Shown here: piece by piece, positions 32,216-41,576 of the stretch | Layout: every line of letters starts with the position of its first letter | Position numbering within the stretch: the first letter of the stretch is position 1 | Assembly: GCF_017301735.1 (NCBI RefSeq) | Contig: NZ_CP071090.1 | Location: 11,515,001-11,579,000 of the forward strand | Direction of reading: 5' to 3' | DNA length: 64,000 nt | From: Pyxidicoccus parkwaysis | GTDB lineage: Bacteria; Myxococcota; Myxococcia; Myxococcales; Myxococcaceae | Notes under the pieces: generated by a model | The model's database searches: none | What the model was told of the DNA's origin: nothing | The model's input: only the letters and a program-made list of their open reading frames with translations | Translations under genes and position numbers: made by a program

Positions 32216-34444
32216 ATGCGCTACCTCCTCGCGGCACTCGTCCTGCTGAGCACTTCCGCTGGGGCTCAGCCGAAGTCCCCGCCCCCTTCCGCCCCGGCGG
32301 AGGACTCCTTCCTCCGGCAATACTCGGAGACACAGGGCTTCCGCTTCGGGCGCCCCGGCCTCACGGCGATTACGCCCGACGAAAAGACAGTCCTCTTCCT
32401 CCGCGCCCAGCCTCCCTCCAACGCCCAGACGCTCTTCGCCTTCGACGTGGCCACCGGCGAGACGCGCGAGCTCCTCACCCCGCAAGCCCTCCTCAAGGGC
32501 GTGGAGGAGACGCTCTCCCCCGAGGAGAAGGCACGCCGCGAGCGCATGCGCCTCATGGCCTCGGGCTTCACCTCCTTCGCCCTGTCCCCGGACGGCACCC
32601 AGCTCCGGCTCGGCCTCTCCGGCCGGCTCTACGTCGTCGAGCGAGCTTCCGGAAAGGTGACGGAGCTCAAGTCCGGCCCGGGCGCCATCGACCCGCAGTT
32701 CTCTCCCGACGGCCGCCAGGTGGCCTACGTCCGTGACAACGACGTCTACCGCCTCGACCTCGCCTCGCAGACGGAGTCCCGCGTGACGCGCGGCGGGACG
32801 CCGGAGAAGACGCACGGCCTCGCCGAGTTCCTCGCCCAGGAAGAAATGGGCCGCTTCTCCGGCTTCTGGTGGAGCCCGGACTCCAAGCTCATCGCCTACG
32901 CCGAGTCCGACACCTCCCAGGTGGAGCAGTTCTCCATCGTCGACGTCATGCACCCCGAGGCCGGCGCCCGGCGCTTCCCCTACCCACGCGCGGGCAAGGC
33001 CAACGCGAAGGTGCGCCTCGGTCTCACGCCCGCGACAGGTGGGAAGACCACGTGGGTGGACTGGGATGCCAACAAGTACCCGTACCTCGCTACCGTCGTC
33101 TGGCCGGAGAAGGGCCCCCTGACGCTGCTGGTGCAGAACCGTCTCCAGACGGAGGAGCAGCTCCTCGCGGTGGATGCGAAGACGGGCCGCACGCGCGTGC
33201 TGCTCACGGAGAAGGTGAAGGACGACGCATGGCTGGATTTGCACCCGCCCTTCCCCGAGTGGCTCCCGGACGGGAGCGGCTTTCTCTGGGTCACCGAGCG
33301 CAACGGCGGCCCCGAATTGGAGCTGCACAACGCGGACGGCGCCCTCGCGCGCTCGCTGGTGAAGCCCGAGGCCGGCTTCCGCGCCTTCGTGCGCTACCTC
33401 GCCACGGAGGACACGCTGTACTTCGCCGGCGGCCCCAACCCCACCGAGCGCTACCTCTGGCGCGTGACGAAGGGCGGCGCTCCCACGCGCGTCACGTCCG
33501 GCGGTCCGGCGCTCGAGGGCGCCCGCGTGAGCGAGAAGGGCGGCGTCCTCGTCCTCTACACCGAGGGGCCCACCCGCATGCGCCACGCCTATGTCCTCAA
33601 GTCAGACGGCTCGCGCGTGGGCGAATTGCCCTCCGTGGCGAAGGAGCCTCCCTTCGTGCCGCGCCTCGAGGTGCGCCAGGTGGGCAAGGAGCGCTTCTGG
33701 GCCGCCATCGTCCGCCCGCGTGACTTCAAGCCGGGCGCGAAGCTGCCCGTCATCGTCGACGTGTACGGCGGCGCCATCGCCACCACCGTCCACCAGAGCA
33801 TGGCGTACACCCTCATGTGGCAGTGGATGGCCGACCAGGGCTTCCTCGTCGTCAGCTTCGACGGGCGCGGCACGCCGCTGAGGGGCAACGCGTGGATGCA
33901 TGCCGCGAAATACCAGCTCGGCCTGGTGACGGTGGAGGACCAGGTCGCCGCGCTGAAGGCGCTCGCCGAGGAGGTGCCCGAGGTGGACCTGCAGCGCGTG
34001 GGCATCACCGGCTGGAGCAACGGCGGCTACATCAGCGCGCTCGCGGTGATGACCCGTCCGGACGTCTTCAAGGCCGCGGTGGCCGGCGCCCTGGTGGCGG
34101 ACTGGCGCGACTACGACACCCACGTCTCCGAGCGCCTCCTCGGCCTGCCCGACGAGCACCCGGAGGCCTATGAGCGCACCTCGCTGCTCACCTACGCGAA
34201 GAAGGACGCGCCCATGGGCCGGCTGCTCATCGTCCACGGCACCGCGGACGACAACGTCTACTTCTTCCACGCGCTGAAGCTGTCGGACGCGCTCTTCCGC
34301 GCCGGCAAGCCGCACGAGCTGCTGCCCCTCAGCGGCTTCACGCACATGGTGGGGGACCCCGCCGTCAACCAACGCCTCCAGGAGCGGCTGATGCGCCACT
34401 TCAAGGACTCCCTGGGGTCCGTTCCGGGCACCGCGTCTCGCTGA
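32216..34444 (+). CDS. Exported dipeptidyl-peptidase IV-type S9 serine peptidase
   Basis: Protein of 742 residues with a signal peptide (MRYLLAALVLLSTSAGA). The ATG at 32216 has GGAGG at the right distance. A beta-propeller domain (about 40-480) includes the Glu pair that binds the substrate N-terminus, in GLAEFLAQEEMGRFSGFWW. The catalytic domain has Ser601 in GITGWSNGGYISAL, the acid in GTADDNVYFFH and the His in GFTHMV. It removes dipeptides from peptide N-termini in the periplasm or outside the cell, probably feeding on protein from prey or debris. It stands alone. Confidence 0.92.
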   Translation: MRYLLAALVLLSTSAGAQPKSPPPSAPAEDSFLRQYSETQGFRFGRPGLTAITPDEKTVLFLRAQPPSNAQTLFAFDVATGETRELLTPQALLKGVEETLSPEEKARRERMRLMASGFTSFALSPDGTQLRLGLSGRLYVVERASGKVTELKSGPGAIDPQFSPDGRQVAYVRDNDVYRLDLASQTESRVTRGGTPEKTHGLAEFLAQEEMGRFSGFWWSPDSKLIAYAESDTSQVEQFSIVDVMHPEAGARRFPYPRAGKANAKVRLGLTPATGGKTTWVDWDANKYPYLATVVWPEKGPLTLLVQNRLQTEEQLLAVDAKTGRTRVLLTEKVKDDAWLDLHPPFPEWLPDGSGFLWVTERNGGPELELHNADGALARSLVKPEAGFRAFVRYLATEDTLYFAGGPNPTERYLWRVTKGGAPTRVTSGGPALEGARVSEKGGVLVLYTEGPTRMRHAYVLKSDGSRVGELPSVAKEPPFVPRLEVRQVGKERFWAAIVRPRDFKPGAKLPVIVDVYGGAIATTVHQSMAYTLMWQWMADQGFLVVSFDGRGTPLRGNAWMHAAKYQLGLVTVEDQVAALKALAEEVPEVDLQRVGITGWSNGGYISALAVMTRPDVFKAAVAGALVADWRDYDTHVSERLLGLPDEHPEAYERTSLLTYAKKDAPMGRLLIVHGTADDNVYFFHALKLSDALFRAGKPHELLPLSGFTHMVGDPAVNQRLQERLMRHFKDSLGSVPGTASR

Positions 34445-34585
34445 AACACAAATGCTCACGGGTGAGCACTGCGCGGGGGAGGTGCACCCCGGGACAGGCT
34501 CGCATCCGTATGGACATGGCACTCTTTCCCTACCGCACGCCTCGTGTCCGCAGGTCATGGCGCGGCGCGCGCCAGGGGAAAGCCG

Positions 34586-36544
34586 ATGGCGGGTCTGTCT
34601 TCACTCCCAGGGGCCGCCCTGGCATGGACGCCTCATGCCGGGAGCCCGGCGCCCTGCCTCCTCTTCGAGCCGGTGAGGGGCCCGGCCGGCGAGGTCCTCG
34701 ACTTCCATTGGACGTCGCACAACGCGGCGGCCGGGGACGTGGTGCGCGACTGGGGGTTGGACGCGCACCTGTCCCGCTGGGCCGCGGATGGTGTGCGCGG
34801 GCTGGAGGTGGAGGCCTGCGTGCGCCTGGGCACCACCGGCGTGCCGCTGTCCGTCCCGCTGCGCGTGCGGCGCGAGGGGGTGGACGCGCGCTTCCTGGCG
34901 GTCGCGGTGAAGGAGGGCGAGGGCTTCGCGCTCTGGCTCCTTCCGCCCGTGGAGGAGGACGCGCAGGCCCTGCGCGAGACATTGGAGCGCGAGCGCGAGG
35001 CCCGGCGCAAGGCCGAGGCCGCGCTGGAGGCCGCCAGCGCCCTGCGCGCCCGTGAGGAATTGCTGCGGCTGGCGCTCTCCACCGCGCGCATGGTGGCGTG
35101 GGAGTGGACGGAGGCGCGCCGCGCCGTCACCTGGTCCCAAGAGGCGGACGCCTTCTTCGGGCAGCCGCCGGGCACGCTGGGCAGCTCGCTGCCGGGCTTC
35201 CTGTCGTGCGTGGTGGTGGAGGACCGGCCCCGCGTGGCGCGCGGAATCGAACAGGCGCTTGCTGCTGACGGGCCGTACACCCTCAAGTTCCGCTGCCGCC
35301 ATGCGGACGGCTCCACGCACTGGTACGAGGCCGTGGGGCAGGGCGTGCGCGACGGCGAGCGCGCGCACCGCATGGTGGGAGTCGTGTCGGACTGCACCGA
35401 GCGCGAGCAGGCCGAGGCCGTGCTGCGCGAGGCCGAGGAGCGCTACCGGCTGGCCGCGCGTGCGACCCATGACATCCTGTGGGACTGGGAGCTCGCCGCC
35501 GGCACCGTGCGCTGGGAGGCCAGCCCCGACGGGTTGTTCGGCTACGGCTCGGAGCCGTCCCGCCACGGGCTGGACTGGTGGCAGGCGCGCGTGCACCCCG
35601 ACGAGCGCGAGGCGGTGGCCGCGGGGCTGCGTGACTTCGTGGCCTCCACGAGCGCCACGTGGCAGGCGGAGTACCGCTTCCAGCGCGGCGATGGCTCCTG
35701 GGCCCACGTCCTGGACCGGGGCGTGCTGGCGCGCGACGCGGTGGGCCGGCCGGTGCGGATGATTGGCTCCATGATGGACATCACCGAGCGCCACCGGGCC
35801 CTGGAGCGCCTGTCCGAGGAGGCCCGCTTCCGCGAACGTTTCATCGGCATCCTCGGGCATGACCTCCGCAACCCGCTGAATGCCATCTCCCTGTCCGCCA
35901 GGGCCATCCGCCGTCGCTCGCCGCACACCTCCCAGCCGCAGCAGCTGGCCCAGCGAATCGAGACGAGCGCGGCGCGGATGGGGACGATGATTTCAGACAT
36001 CCTCGACCTCACCCGCGCGAGGCTGTCCGGCGGCATTCCGCTGAACGTGGCCCCCGCCAACCTGGCCACGCTGTGCCGTCAGGTGGTGGAGGAGCTGTCC
36101 GCCGCGTGGCCGGACCGTCACATTGCACTCGATGTAGACGGCCCCGCGGACGGTGTCTGGGATGCGGACCGGCTGGCGCAGGTGGTGAGCAATCTCGTCG
36201 GCAACGCGCTGGAGCACGGCGCGCAGGACGCGCCGGTGATGATGCGTTGCGAGACGCAGGACACCTGGCTCGTCCTCGAGGTCCACAACCCCGGTGCCCC
36301 CATTCCCGCGCCGCAGCTCGCCACGCTGTTCGACCCGTTCCGCCAGGCTGGAACGGCGCGCGAGAAGGGCCGCCGTCGGGGTGGTTTGGGACTCGGCCTA
36401 TTCATCGTGAGAGAGATTGTCCAGGCCCATGGAGGCAGCGTGCACGTCAGCTCGTCCGAGCGCGACGGCACCACCTTCACGGTGTCGCTGCCGCGGGACG
36501 CGCGGCAGGTGCGTGCGCCGTCTCACGCGGCGCGCGGTCCGTGA
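34586..36544 (+). CDS. PAS-domain histidine kinase
   Basis: Protein of 652 residues; the ATG at 34586 follows AGGGGAAA and is preferred to a GTG at 34544. Domains in order: an N-terminal sensor region (1-130), a short coiled coil (EREREARRKAEAALEAASAL), PAS 1 (LALSTARMVAWEWTEARRAV), PAS 2 with PAC (YRLAARATHDILWDWELAAG, EYRFQRGDGSWAHVLDRGVL), HisKA with His425 in GILGHDLRNPLNAISLSARA, and HATPase (NLVGNALEHGAQDAPVMM, GGLGLGLFIVREIVQAHGG). No membrane segment. The kinase core is close to those at 14779 and 27315. No regulator is adjacent. Confidence 0.9.
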   Translation: MAGLSSLPGAALAWTPHAGSPAPCLLFEPVRGPAGEVLDFHWTSHNAAAGDVVRDWGLDAHLSRWAADGVRGLEVEACVRLGTTGVPLSVPLRVRREGVDARFLAVAVKEGEGFALWLLPPVEEDAQALRETLEREREARRKAEAALEAASALRAREELLRLALSTARMVAWEWTEARRAVTWSQEADAFFGQPPGTLGSSLPGFLSCVVVEDRPRVARGIEQALAADGPYTLKFRCRHADGSTHWYEAVGQGVRDGERAHRMVGVVSDCTEREQAEAVLREAEERYRLAARATHDILWDWELAAGTVRWEASPDGLFGYGSEPSRHGLDWWQARVHPDEREAVAAGLRDFVASTSATWQAEYRFQRGDGSWAHVLDRGVLARDAVGRPVRMIGSMMDITERHRALERLSEEARFRERFIGILGHDLRNPLNAISLSARAIRRRSPHTSQPQQLAQRIETSAARMGTMISDILDLTRARLSGGIPLNVAPANLATLCRQVVEELSAAWPDRHIALDVDGPADGVWDADRLAQVVSNLVGNALEHGAQDAPVMMRCETQDTWLVLEVHNPGAPIPAPQLATLFDPFRQAGTAREKGRRRGGLGLGLFIVREIVQAHGGSVHVSSSERDGTTFTVSLPRDARQVRAPSHAARGP

Positions 36545-36747
36545 AACATCACTGAGTCATTCAAGACGCAATCGTTCTCCGCGTGTCTGTCTTTTGACGG
36601 AGCGTCACGCGGCACACGCCGTTCGTGTTTGTTGTTGGACCGAGCGGAGCCATCTGCACGCGGGGACACCTGTCAGCCCGAGAGGGAAGGACTACCGGTT
36701 GTCGTGTCCGCACTCATCGCGGTCACCCCCAACGCGGAGGCATTCCC
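36545..36747. other. Intergenic stretch before the LSTNG lipoprotein gene
   Basis: An A/T-richer patch at 36545-36605 holds CCGCGTG and CACGCGG about 20 bases apart, able to pair as a hairpin after the kinase gene. A promoter for the next gene is likely here but was not pinned down. Confidence 0.35.
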
Positions 36748-37749
36748 ATGCGCTACCCCATCTCGCAGACCTCTCCCCACTTCGAGGTCACCCGCAGCCA
36801 GAGCCGCCACCCGCGCGGATGGGGCTGGGTGCCCGTACTGCTATGCGTCGCGGCCGTCGGCTGTGGCCCCGCGGAGCCGGGCATCGCCCTGGAGAACGAG
36901 TCCCTCGGCACCCACGAAGACGGAATGCTGTCCACGAACGGCCTTTCCACCAACGGCCTCTCCACGAACGGCCTCTCCACCAACGGCCTGTCGACGAATG
37001 GCCTCTCCACCAACGGCCTGTCCACCAATGGCCTGTCGACCAATGGCCTGTCGACGAATGGTTTCAGCACCTGGTTCGGAACGGACCCCGCGAAGGCGGA
37101 CGAGGTGATGCGTTACATCGCCCGCTGCGCGATGACGCCGAGCCAGACGCTGACGTACACGTACGGAGGCACCACGTACTCGTGGACGGGCGTGCTGGGG
37201 CTGGCGCCGGGCTGGGCGGGCGGTTCCCCGGCGACGCTGTCGGAGCAGCAGGTGGTGTCGGGTTGTCTCGCCGCGCACGTGAACAAGTACGGCGTGCACC
37301 TCAACATCTCCGTGCTGGGCCGCGACGCGACGAATGCCGTCATCCCCGTCGGCACGGATGAGCTGACGACGTACAACCAGCCGGAGGCGGTGTTCTTCGG
37401 CAACCTCTTCAATGGCGAGGGGCTCTTCGTGGCGAACGACGCGGACTACCTCACCTATGACCAGAGCACCGTGCGCGCGTGCGGCCTGTCCGCGTGGGCG
37501 GGGGACCCGGACTGCGCCGTGGTCATCAGCCACGTGGGCTCCGCGCGCACCTACTGCACGCTGGACACGTCCCGCACGCACTACACGAAGTGCACGTACA
37601 ACGGGAAGCAGTACCGCCCCATCACCACCCGCATCCGCTCGCAGGACATCTACCGCTGCGGCGACGGCACCTGCCAGCTCTCCGAGCACTGCGGCACCAG
37701 CACCACCGCCGCGAGCTGCCAGTCCGACTGTGGCGTGTGCCCCCCGTGA
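36748..37749 (+). CDS. Lipoprotein with nine LSTNG repeats
   Basis: Protein of 333 residues from the ATG at 36748. A long basic n-region precedes WVPVLLCVAAVGC, a lipoprotein signal. Nine copies of LSTNG follow, then FSTWFGTDPAKADEVMRYIA and a globular part of about 230 residues (YTYGGTTYSWTGVLGLAPGW, CLAAHVNKYGVHLNISVLGR, EAVFFGNLFNGEGLFVAND). The C-terminus is Cys-rich (YRCGDGTCQLSEHCG, CQSDCGVC) and resembles the CGDGxCxxxEx-CxxDC elements of myxobacterial surface proteins. The repeat is probably a flexible stalk carrying the globular part away from the membrane. Function unknown. Confidence 0.7.
   Translation: MRYPISQTSPHFEVTRSQSRHPRGWGWVPVLLCVAAVGCGPAEPGIALENESLGTHEDGMLSTNGLSTNGLSTNGLSTNGLSTNGLSTNGLSTNGLSTNGLSTNGFSTWFGTDPAKADEVMRYIARCAMTPSQTLTYTYGGTTYSWTGVLGLAPGWAGGSPATLSEQQVVSGCLAAHVNKYGVHLNISVLGRDATNAVIPVGTDELTTYNQPEAVFFGNLFNGEGLFVANDADYLTYDQSTVRACGLSAWAGDPDCAVVISHVGSARTYCTLDTSRTHYTKCTYNGKQYRPITTRIRSQDIYRCGDGTCQLSEHCGTSTTAASCQSDCGVCPP
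36928..37062 (+). repeat. Nine tandem 15-bp units encoding LSTNG
   Basis: Each unit is a synonymous variant of CTG TCC ACC AAC GGC. Codon differences between units show that the array is not freshly expanded and is held to the same peptide. Confidence 0.95.
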
Positions 37750-37835
37750 GCAGGTCCGCTGTCTTCGCAGCACGTTGAGGGGGTAGGGCAGGGGCGTTTC
37801 TCGGTGCGGGCGCGTCGCCCACCGGCGAGGGCCGC

Positions 37836-38294
37836 TCATGGTGCACCGCAGGCGAGCCACTGACCCAGCATCAAGCGCTCGTCCAGGGAGGGGGCGGGCA
37901 GAGAAGACAAGGGGGGCATTTCAGAGTTCACCGCATCGGGACCCGCGGCCGTGTGCGCGTCGATGAGCCTCGCCCAGAGGCGCACCGCGCCGGGTGTGTC
38001 GAAGTCCACGCCCACCGGAGCCCCCGCGCGCGCCGCCCCCGTCACGCTGGCGCTGTGACACGGCAGGCAGTGCGTCTCCAGGAAGGCCCGGCCGAAGCTC
38101 TCCGCCGTGGGGCCTCCTTCCTCGGGACACGCCGCGCCGGACGCCTTCGGGTGCTCTTCGTCACCGCCGTGTGCGTCGGAGCCTCCTCCGCCACAGCCAC
38201 CACTTCCACCCTCGCTGTTGGTTCCACCATGGCCCAGGCTCAGTCCCGCCAGGACGAGCAGGGGCACGACGCGGGACAGCAGGCGCGGGGACAT
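37836..38294 (-). CDS. Exported one-heme cytochrome c-like protein
   Basis: Protein of 152 residues from the ATG at 38294, which has GGAGG upstream. Signal peptide (LLSRVVPLLVLAGLSLG) and then a Gly/Ser/His-rich linker. A single heme-binding motif CLPCHS lies in FLETHCLPCHSASVTG; GVDFDTPGAVRLWARLID and the late MPPLSSLPAPSLDERLMLGQ give a possible Met ligand, as in periplasmic cytochromes c. It is divergent from the MbnP-like gene across 307 bp and may belong to the same copper/heme process. Function inferred only from the motif. Confidence 0.75.
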   Translation of the reverse strand: MSPRLLSRVVPLLVLAGLSLGHGGTNSEGGSGGCGGGGSDAHGGDEEHPKASGAACPEEGGPTAESFGRAFLETHCLPCHSASVTGAARAGAPVGVDFDTPGAVRLWARLIDAHTAAGPDAVNSEMPPLSSLPAPSLDERLMLGQWLACGAP

Positions 38295-38601
38295 GGGCAG
38301 CCTCCACGAAGCGGGGAGGGGCATGGGTAGGGTCGTGCGTCCAGGTCGGCCAGCGCCCTGGAGGGCCGGGCAGCGTCCCCTTTCTCACGCGCGTTCCGGC
38401 GATATGTCCTGAGCGCCGCCACGTTCCCGACCCGAGACACGCAGAGGTGTCCTGCCGTGGGCGGGTGGCCTGGGGCTGCCCGCGCAGTGACTGACACGGC
38501 TGCGCGCCGCGACAACTTGCCACAGAGGCCGGGCCGGGCCCCTCTGCTACCCATCATCCTCGTCAGGGTGGTCCCCGCCCACCCGCGTTGGAGGTCGTCG
38601 A
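38295..38601. other. Divergent intergenic region of the copper/heme cluster
   Basis: No gene is seen. It must hold promoters for both the cytochrome gene and the MbnP-like gene. CAGAGG and CCTCTG (38523-38546) can pair across a G/C-rich middle, but no operator can be named. Confidence 0.4.
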
Positions 38602-39444
38602 ATGAATGCCGTTCTGAAGTCCGCGTGCTGGTTGTTGCCGTCCATGTTGCTGATGCAGGCCTGTGGCGGTGACAGCACGCGCACCATCCGCTTCAGCCCG
38701 CAGGTCCGTGAGCAGCCGCTGTCGTGCAGCACGAGCTACCCGGACATCGGCACCTCGCGCGGCACCATCCAGTTGCTCGACTTCAAGATGTACCTGCGCG
38801 ACATCACCCTCGTGCGCTCCAACGGTGAGCGCGTGGCGATGAAGCTGGAGCAGGACGGCACGTGGCAGCGCGACAGCATCGCCCTTCTGGACTTCGAGGA
38901 TGGCACCGGCACCTGTGACACCGGCAGCCCGCAGGTGCGCCGGGAAGTCGTGGGCACCGTGGCGGACCACGACGACTACACGGGCCTGGAGTTCAAGGTG
39001 GGCCTTCCCCCGGAGATGAACCACCTGGACGGCGCCACCGCGCCCGCGCCGCTCAACGCGCCCGGCATGTGGTGGAGCTGGCAGGGCGGCTACAAGTTCC
39101 TCCGCCTGGACGTGCGCACGGAGGCCAACGAGAGCTACTTCTTCCACCTGGGCGCGGCCGGCTGCAAGGGCTCGGTGGGCGAGGGCTTCACCTGCGCCTC
39201 GGACAACCAGGCCCAGGTGACGCTGAGCGGCTTCAACCCGGACAAGAACGAGGTGGTGCTGGACGTGGCCGGCCTCTACTCGGAGTTGGACGTGGAGCAC
39301 GTGCCGGATGGCACCTCGGACACGCTGGCCGGCTGCATGTCCAGCGCGGCGGACCCGGAGTGCGCGGCCCTCTTCAAGCAGGTGGGCCTCAGCGTGAATG
39401 GCAGCGCCCTCGAGCGGCCCGAAACCTTCTTCCGCGTCCGCTGA
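38602..39444 (+). CDS. mbnP: MbnP-like metal-binding lipoprotein
   Basis: Protein of 280 residues with a lipoprotein signal ending LLMQAC. The body matches the MbnP ('metallo-mystery pair, four-Cys motif') family: IQLLDFKMYLRDITLVRSNG near the start, DYTGLEFKVGLPPEMNHLD, the Trp cluster MWWSWQGGYKFLRLD, FFHLGAAGCKGSVGEGFTC, and a C-terminal Cys pair region (LAGCMSSAADPECAALF). In studied members a Trp is oxidised to kynurenine by the partner MbnH, and the kynurenine binds copper. The MbnH-type gene lies two genes downstream, so this pair should work together in the periplasm. Which Trp is modified here cannot be read from the sequence. Confidence 0.88.
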   Translation: MNAVLKSACWLLPSMLLMQACGGDSTRTIRFSPQVREQPLSCSTSYPDIGTSRGTIQLLDFKMYLRDITLVRSNGERVAMKLEQDGTWQRDSIALLDFEDGTGTCDTGSPQVRREVVGTVADHDDYTGLEFKVGLPPEMNHLDGATAPAPLNAPGMWWSWQGGYKFLRLDVRTEANESYFFHLGAAGCKGSVGEGFTCASDNQAQVTLSGFNPDKNEVVLDVAGLYSELDVEHVPDGTSDTLAGCMSSAADPECAALFKQVGLSVNGSALERPETFFRVR

Positions 39445-39459
39445 CGTCCGGGCACCACC

Positions 39460-39969
39460 ATGTTCGTCCCCGACCTCCGCGTCTGTCTCACTCGCGGCGC
39501 CATGCTGTTCCTCACCCTGGTCGCGGGCTGCGGCTCCGATGACGGCGGCGACACCGCCCCCACCGTGCAGCGCTCGCCGGAATTGGATGCCGTGTCGCTG
39601 AAGAGCCAGCGCGGCGGCACCAGCCATGAGGCGGGCAACAACTGCATGACCTGCCATGGGCCCAACGGCACCGCGCCGGGGCGCTTCACGGTGGCGGGCA
39701 CCGCCGTCACCTCGGCGCGCAAGCCCAACCCGGACGCGACGATTACCCTCTCCACCGCGCCCAATGGCGGAGGCACCGTGGTGCTGACGCTGGAGGCGGA
39801 CGCGAGCGGCAACTTCTACACGACGCAGGCCGCGCCCTTCCCGGACCAGTCGCTGTACCCGCGCGTCACCAGCCGCGCCACCGCGTCCGTGAATTTCATG
39901 CCGTTCCCCACCATGTCGGGCGCCTGTAACGTCTGCCACGTGGGCAGCAACCCCGTCGACCTGGACTAG
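39460..39969 (+). CDS. Lipoprotein with two CxxCH heme-binding motifs
   Basis: Protein of 169 residues. The signal (RVCLTRGAMLFLTLVAGC) puts a lipid on Cys24; an inner ATG at 39502 would give nearly the same signal. Two heme motifs: CMTCHG after GTSHEAGNN and CNVCHVG near the C-terminus. Between them is a beta-rich domain (GRFTVAGTAVTSARKPNPDA, TVVLTLEADASGNFYTT). It lies 15 bases after the MbnP-like gene and 16 before the MbnH-like gene, so it is probably part of that operon, perhaps passing electrons to or from MbnH. I do not recognise it as a named family. Confidence 0.75.
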   Translation: MFVPDLRVCLTRGAMLFLTLVAGCGSDDGGDTAPTVQRSPELDAVSLKSQRGGTSHEAGNNCMTCHGPNGTAPGRFTVAGTAVTSARKPNPDATITLSTAPNGGGTVVLTLEADASGNFYTTQAAPFPDQSLYPRVTSRATASVNFMPFPTMSGACNVCHVGSNPVDLD

Positions 39970-39985
39970 AGAAGGAGCACGCGAG

Positions 39986-41116
39986 ATGTCCCACGCATGG
40001 AAGGTGGGGGCCGTGCTGCTCGCGCTGGCCTCGGGCTGCGGAGACAAGGCCGACGCGCCGCCCGCATATGACTGGCAGCTGCCGGCCGGCTTCCCGGAGC
40101 CCTTCGTCCCCGAGGACAACCCCATGTCCGAGGAGAAGGTGCAGCTCGGCCGGCACCTCTTCTACGACACGCGCCTGTCCGGCAACGGCACGCAGGCGTG
40201 CGCGAGCTGCCACGAGCAGAAGCGCGCCTTCACCGACGGGCGCGCGACACCGGTGGGCTCCACGGGGGACCACGTCGCGCGCAACGCGCCGGGGCTCGCC
40301 AACGTGGCGTACCTGTCCACCTTCACCTGGGCCAACCCGCAGCTCGAGTCGCTGGAGGCCCAGGCCCTGGTGCCCCTCTTCAACGAGGTGCCCACGGAGC
40401 TCGGCCTCGCACCCCGCCTGGACGAGGTGCTCGGGCGGCTGAAGGAAGACGCGCGCTACACCGAGCTGTTCCACGCGGCCTTCCCCAAGGACGCCGAGCC
40501 GGTGAACAAGGACGCCATCGTCAAGGCGCTCGCGTCCTTCCAGCGCACGCTGCTGTCGGGGAGCTCTCCGTATGACCGCTACCTGCAAGGGGACAACACG
40601 GCCATGTCCCAGCAGGCCAAGCGCGGCATGGAGCTGTTCTTCGGCGAGCGCGCGGAGTGCTACCACTGCCACAGCGGCCCGCACCTGACGAACTCGTTCC
40701 GCTCCAAGGACACGAAGCTTCAGGAGCGGCAGTTCTTCAACACCGGCCTCTACAACGTGGACGGCCACGGCGCGTACCCGCCGGACAACCCGGGCCTCTT
40801 CGAGTTCACCCGCAAGGACTCGGACCAGGGGCGCTTCCGCGTGCCGCCGCTGCGCAACGTGGCGCTGACGGCGCCGTACATGCACGACGGCAGCATCCCC
40901 ACCCTGGAGGCCGTCATCGACCACTACACCTCCGGCGGGCGCAACGTGACGGAGGGGCCCTTCGTGGGTGACGGCCGCGCCAACCCCAACAAGGACCCGC
41001 TGGTGCGTCCCTTCGCGCTGAGCGAGTCCGAGCGCGCGGACCTGGTTGCCTTCCTGGAAAGCCTCACGGACACCGCCTTCACCGAGGACGCGCGCTTCTC
41101 CAATCCCTGGGAGTAG
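39986..41116 (+). CDS. mbnH: MbnH-like di-heme enzyme (MXAN_0977 family)
   Basis: Protein of 376 residues with a signal peptide or lipoprotein signal (LLALASGC). AAGGAG precedes the ATG at 39986. Two heme motifs, CASCHEQ at about residue 72 and CYHCHSG at about 223, with the cytochrome c peroxidase-like text EEKVQLGRHLFYDTRLSGNG, RNAPGLANVAYLSTFTWANP and RVPPLRNVALTAPYMHDGS. This is the pattern of the MbnH/MauG-like branch of di-heme peroxidases. MbnH converts Trp to kynurenine in its MbnP partner. The gene order MbnP, two-heme lipoprotein, MbnH supports one pathway of copper handling. Confidence 0.92.
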   Translation: MSHAWKVGAVLLALASGCGDKADAPPAYDWQLPAGFPEPFVPEDNPMSEEKVQLGRHLFYDTRLSGNGTQACASCHEQKRAFTDGRATPVGSTGDHVARNAPGLANVAYLSTFTWANPQLESLEAQALVPLFNEVPTELGLAPRLDEVLGRLKEDARYTELFHAAFPKDAEPVNKDAIVKALASFQRTLLSGSSPYDRYLQGDNTAMSQQAKRGMELFFGERAECYHCHSGPHLTNSFRSKDTKLQERQFFNTGLYNVDGHGAYPPDNPGLFEFTRKDSDQGRFRVPPLRNVALTAPYMHDGSIPTLEAVIDHYTSGGRNVTEGPFVGDGRANPNKDPLVRPFALSESERADLVAFLESLTDTAFTEDARFSNPWE

Positions 41117-41576
41117 GCGCACCGCAAGGCATTGAGAGGCTTCGCGGCAGCGGGCCCGGGCCGGGGCCTGTCTGGGAAAGCGCCGCCAGCTCGCACCGGA
41201 AGTGCTCGCGTGCCACTCCGGCCGAGGCGGAGTCTGGGATTGCCGCCGCGCGCCTGCCCGGGTGACGCGGCGTCGCCCCGTGCACAGCCGTGGGTGGAGC
41301 GCCCACGGGACCGCCGGACGTAGGACACAGCGCGAAATCAGCGCACTCCGTGTATTTCCTGTGGCCGTTCCGTGGCCTTCAGGGTCCGCCCCCATTTCTT
41401 TGGATAGTCAACTGTGTATACTCCTCAAAAGTTACGTTGATGGTGGAACGTGCGAGGGCCAAGGCCCGGGGCTGTCCGGACTCTCCGCCATGAGTGTGAC
41501 CCTTCCGGCAGAGGCACGCCCCTACTGGTGCCAACGGCGGGAGTTCCCCTGAACGCAGTACGGCGGAGTCAATTCC
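41117..41576. other. Long intergenic region before the M4 protease gene
   Basis: No gene is convincing. The left 250 bases are G/C-rich. From about 41390 the sequence turns A/T-rich (TTTCTTTGGATAGTCAACTG then TGTATACTCC), a sign of a regulated promoter for the downstream protease/lipoprotein operon. Confidence 0.5.
41395..41422 (+). promoter_or_regulatory. Possible promoter for the protease/Ig-lipoprotein operon
   Basis: TATACT at 41417-41422 resembles a -10 box. The best -35 candidate (TTTCTT, about 16 bases before) is poor, so an activator or another sigma factor may be used. This is the most A/T-rich spot in the region. Confidence 0.3.

Noticed and set aside
38523..38546. Terminator or operator hairpin before the MbnP-like gene
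   Set aside because: Only six base pairs at the ends pair well and the G/C-rich middle can fold several ways; not strong enough to call.
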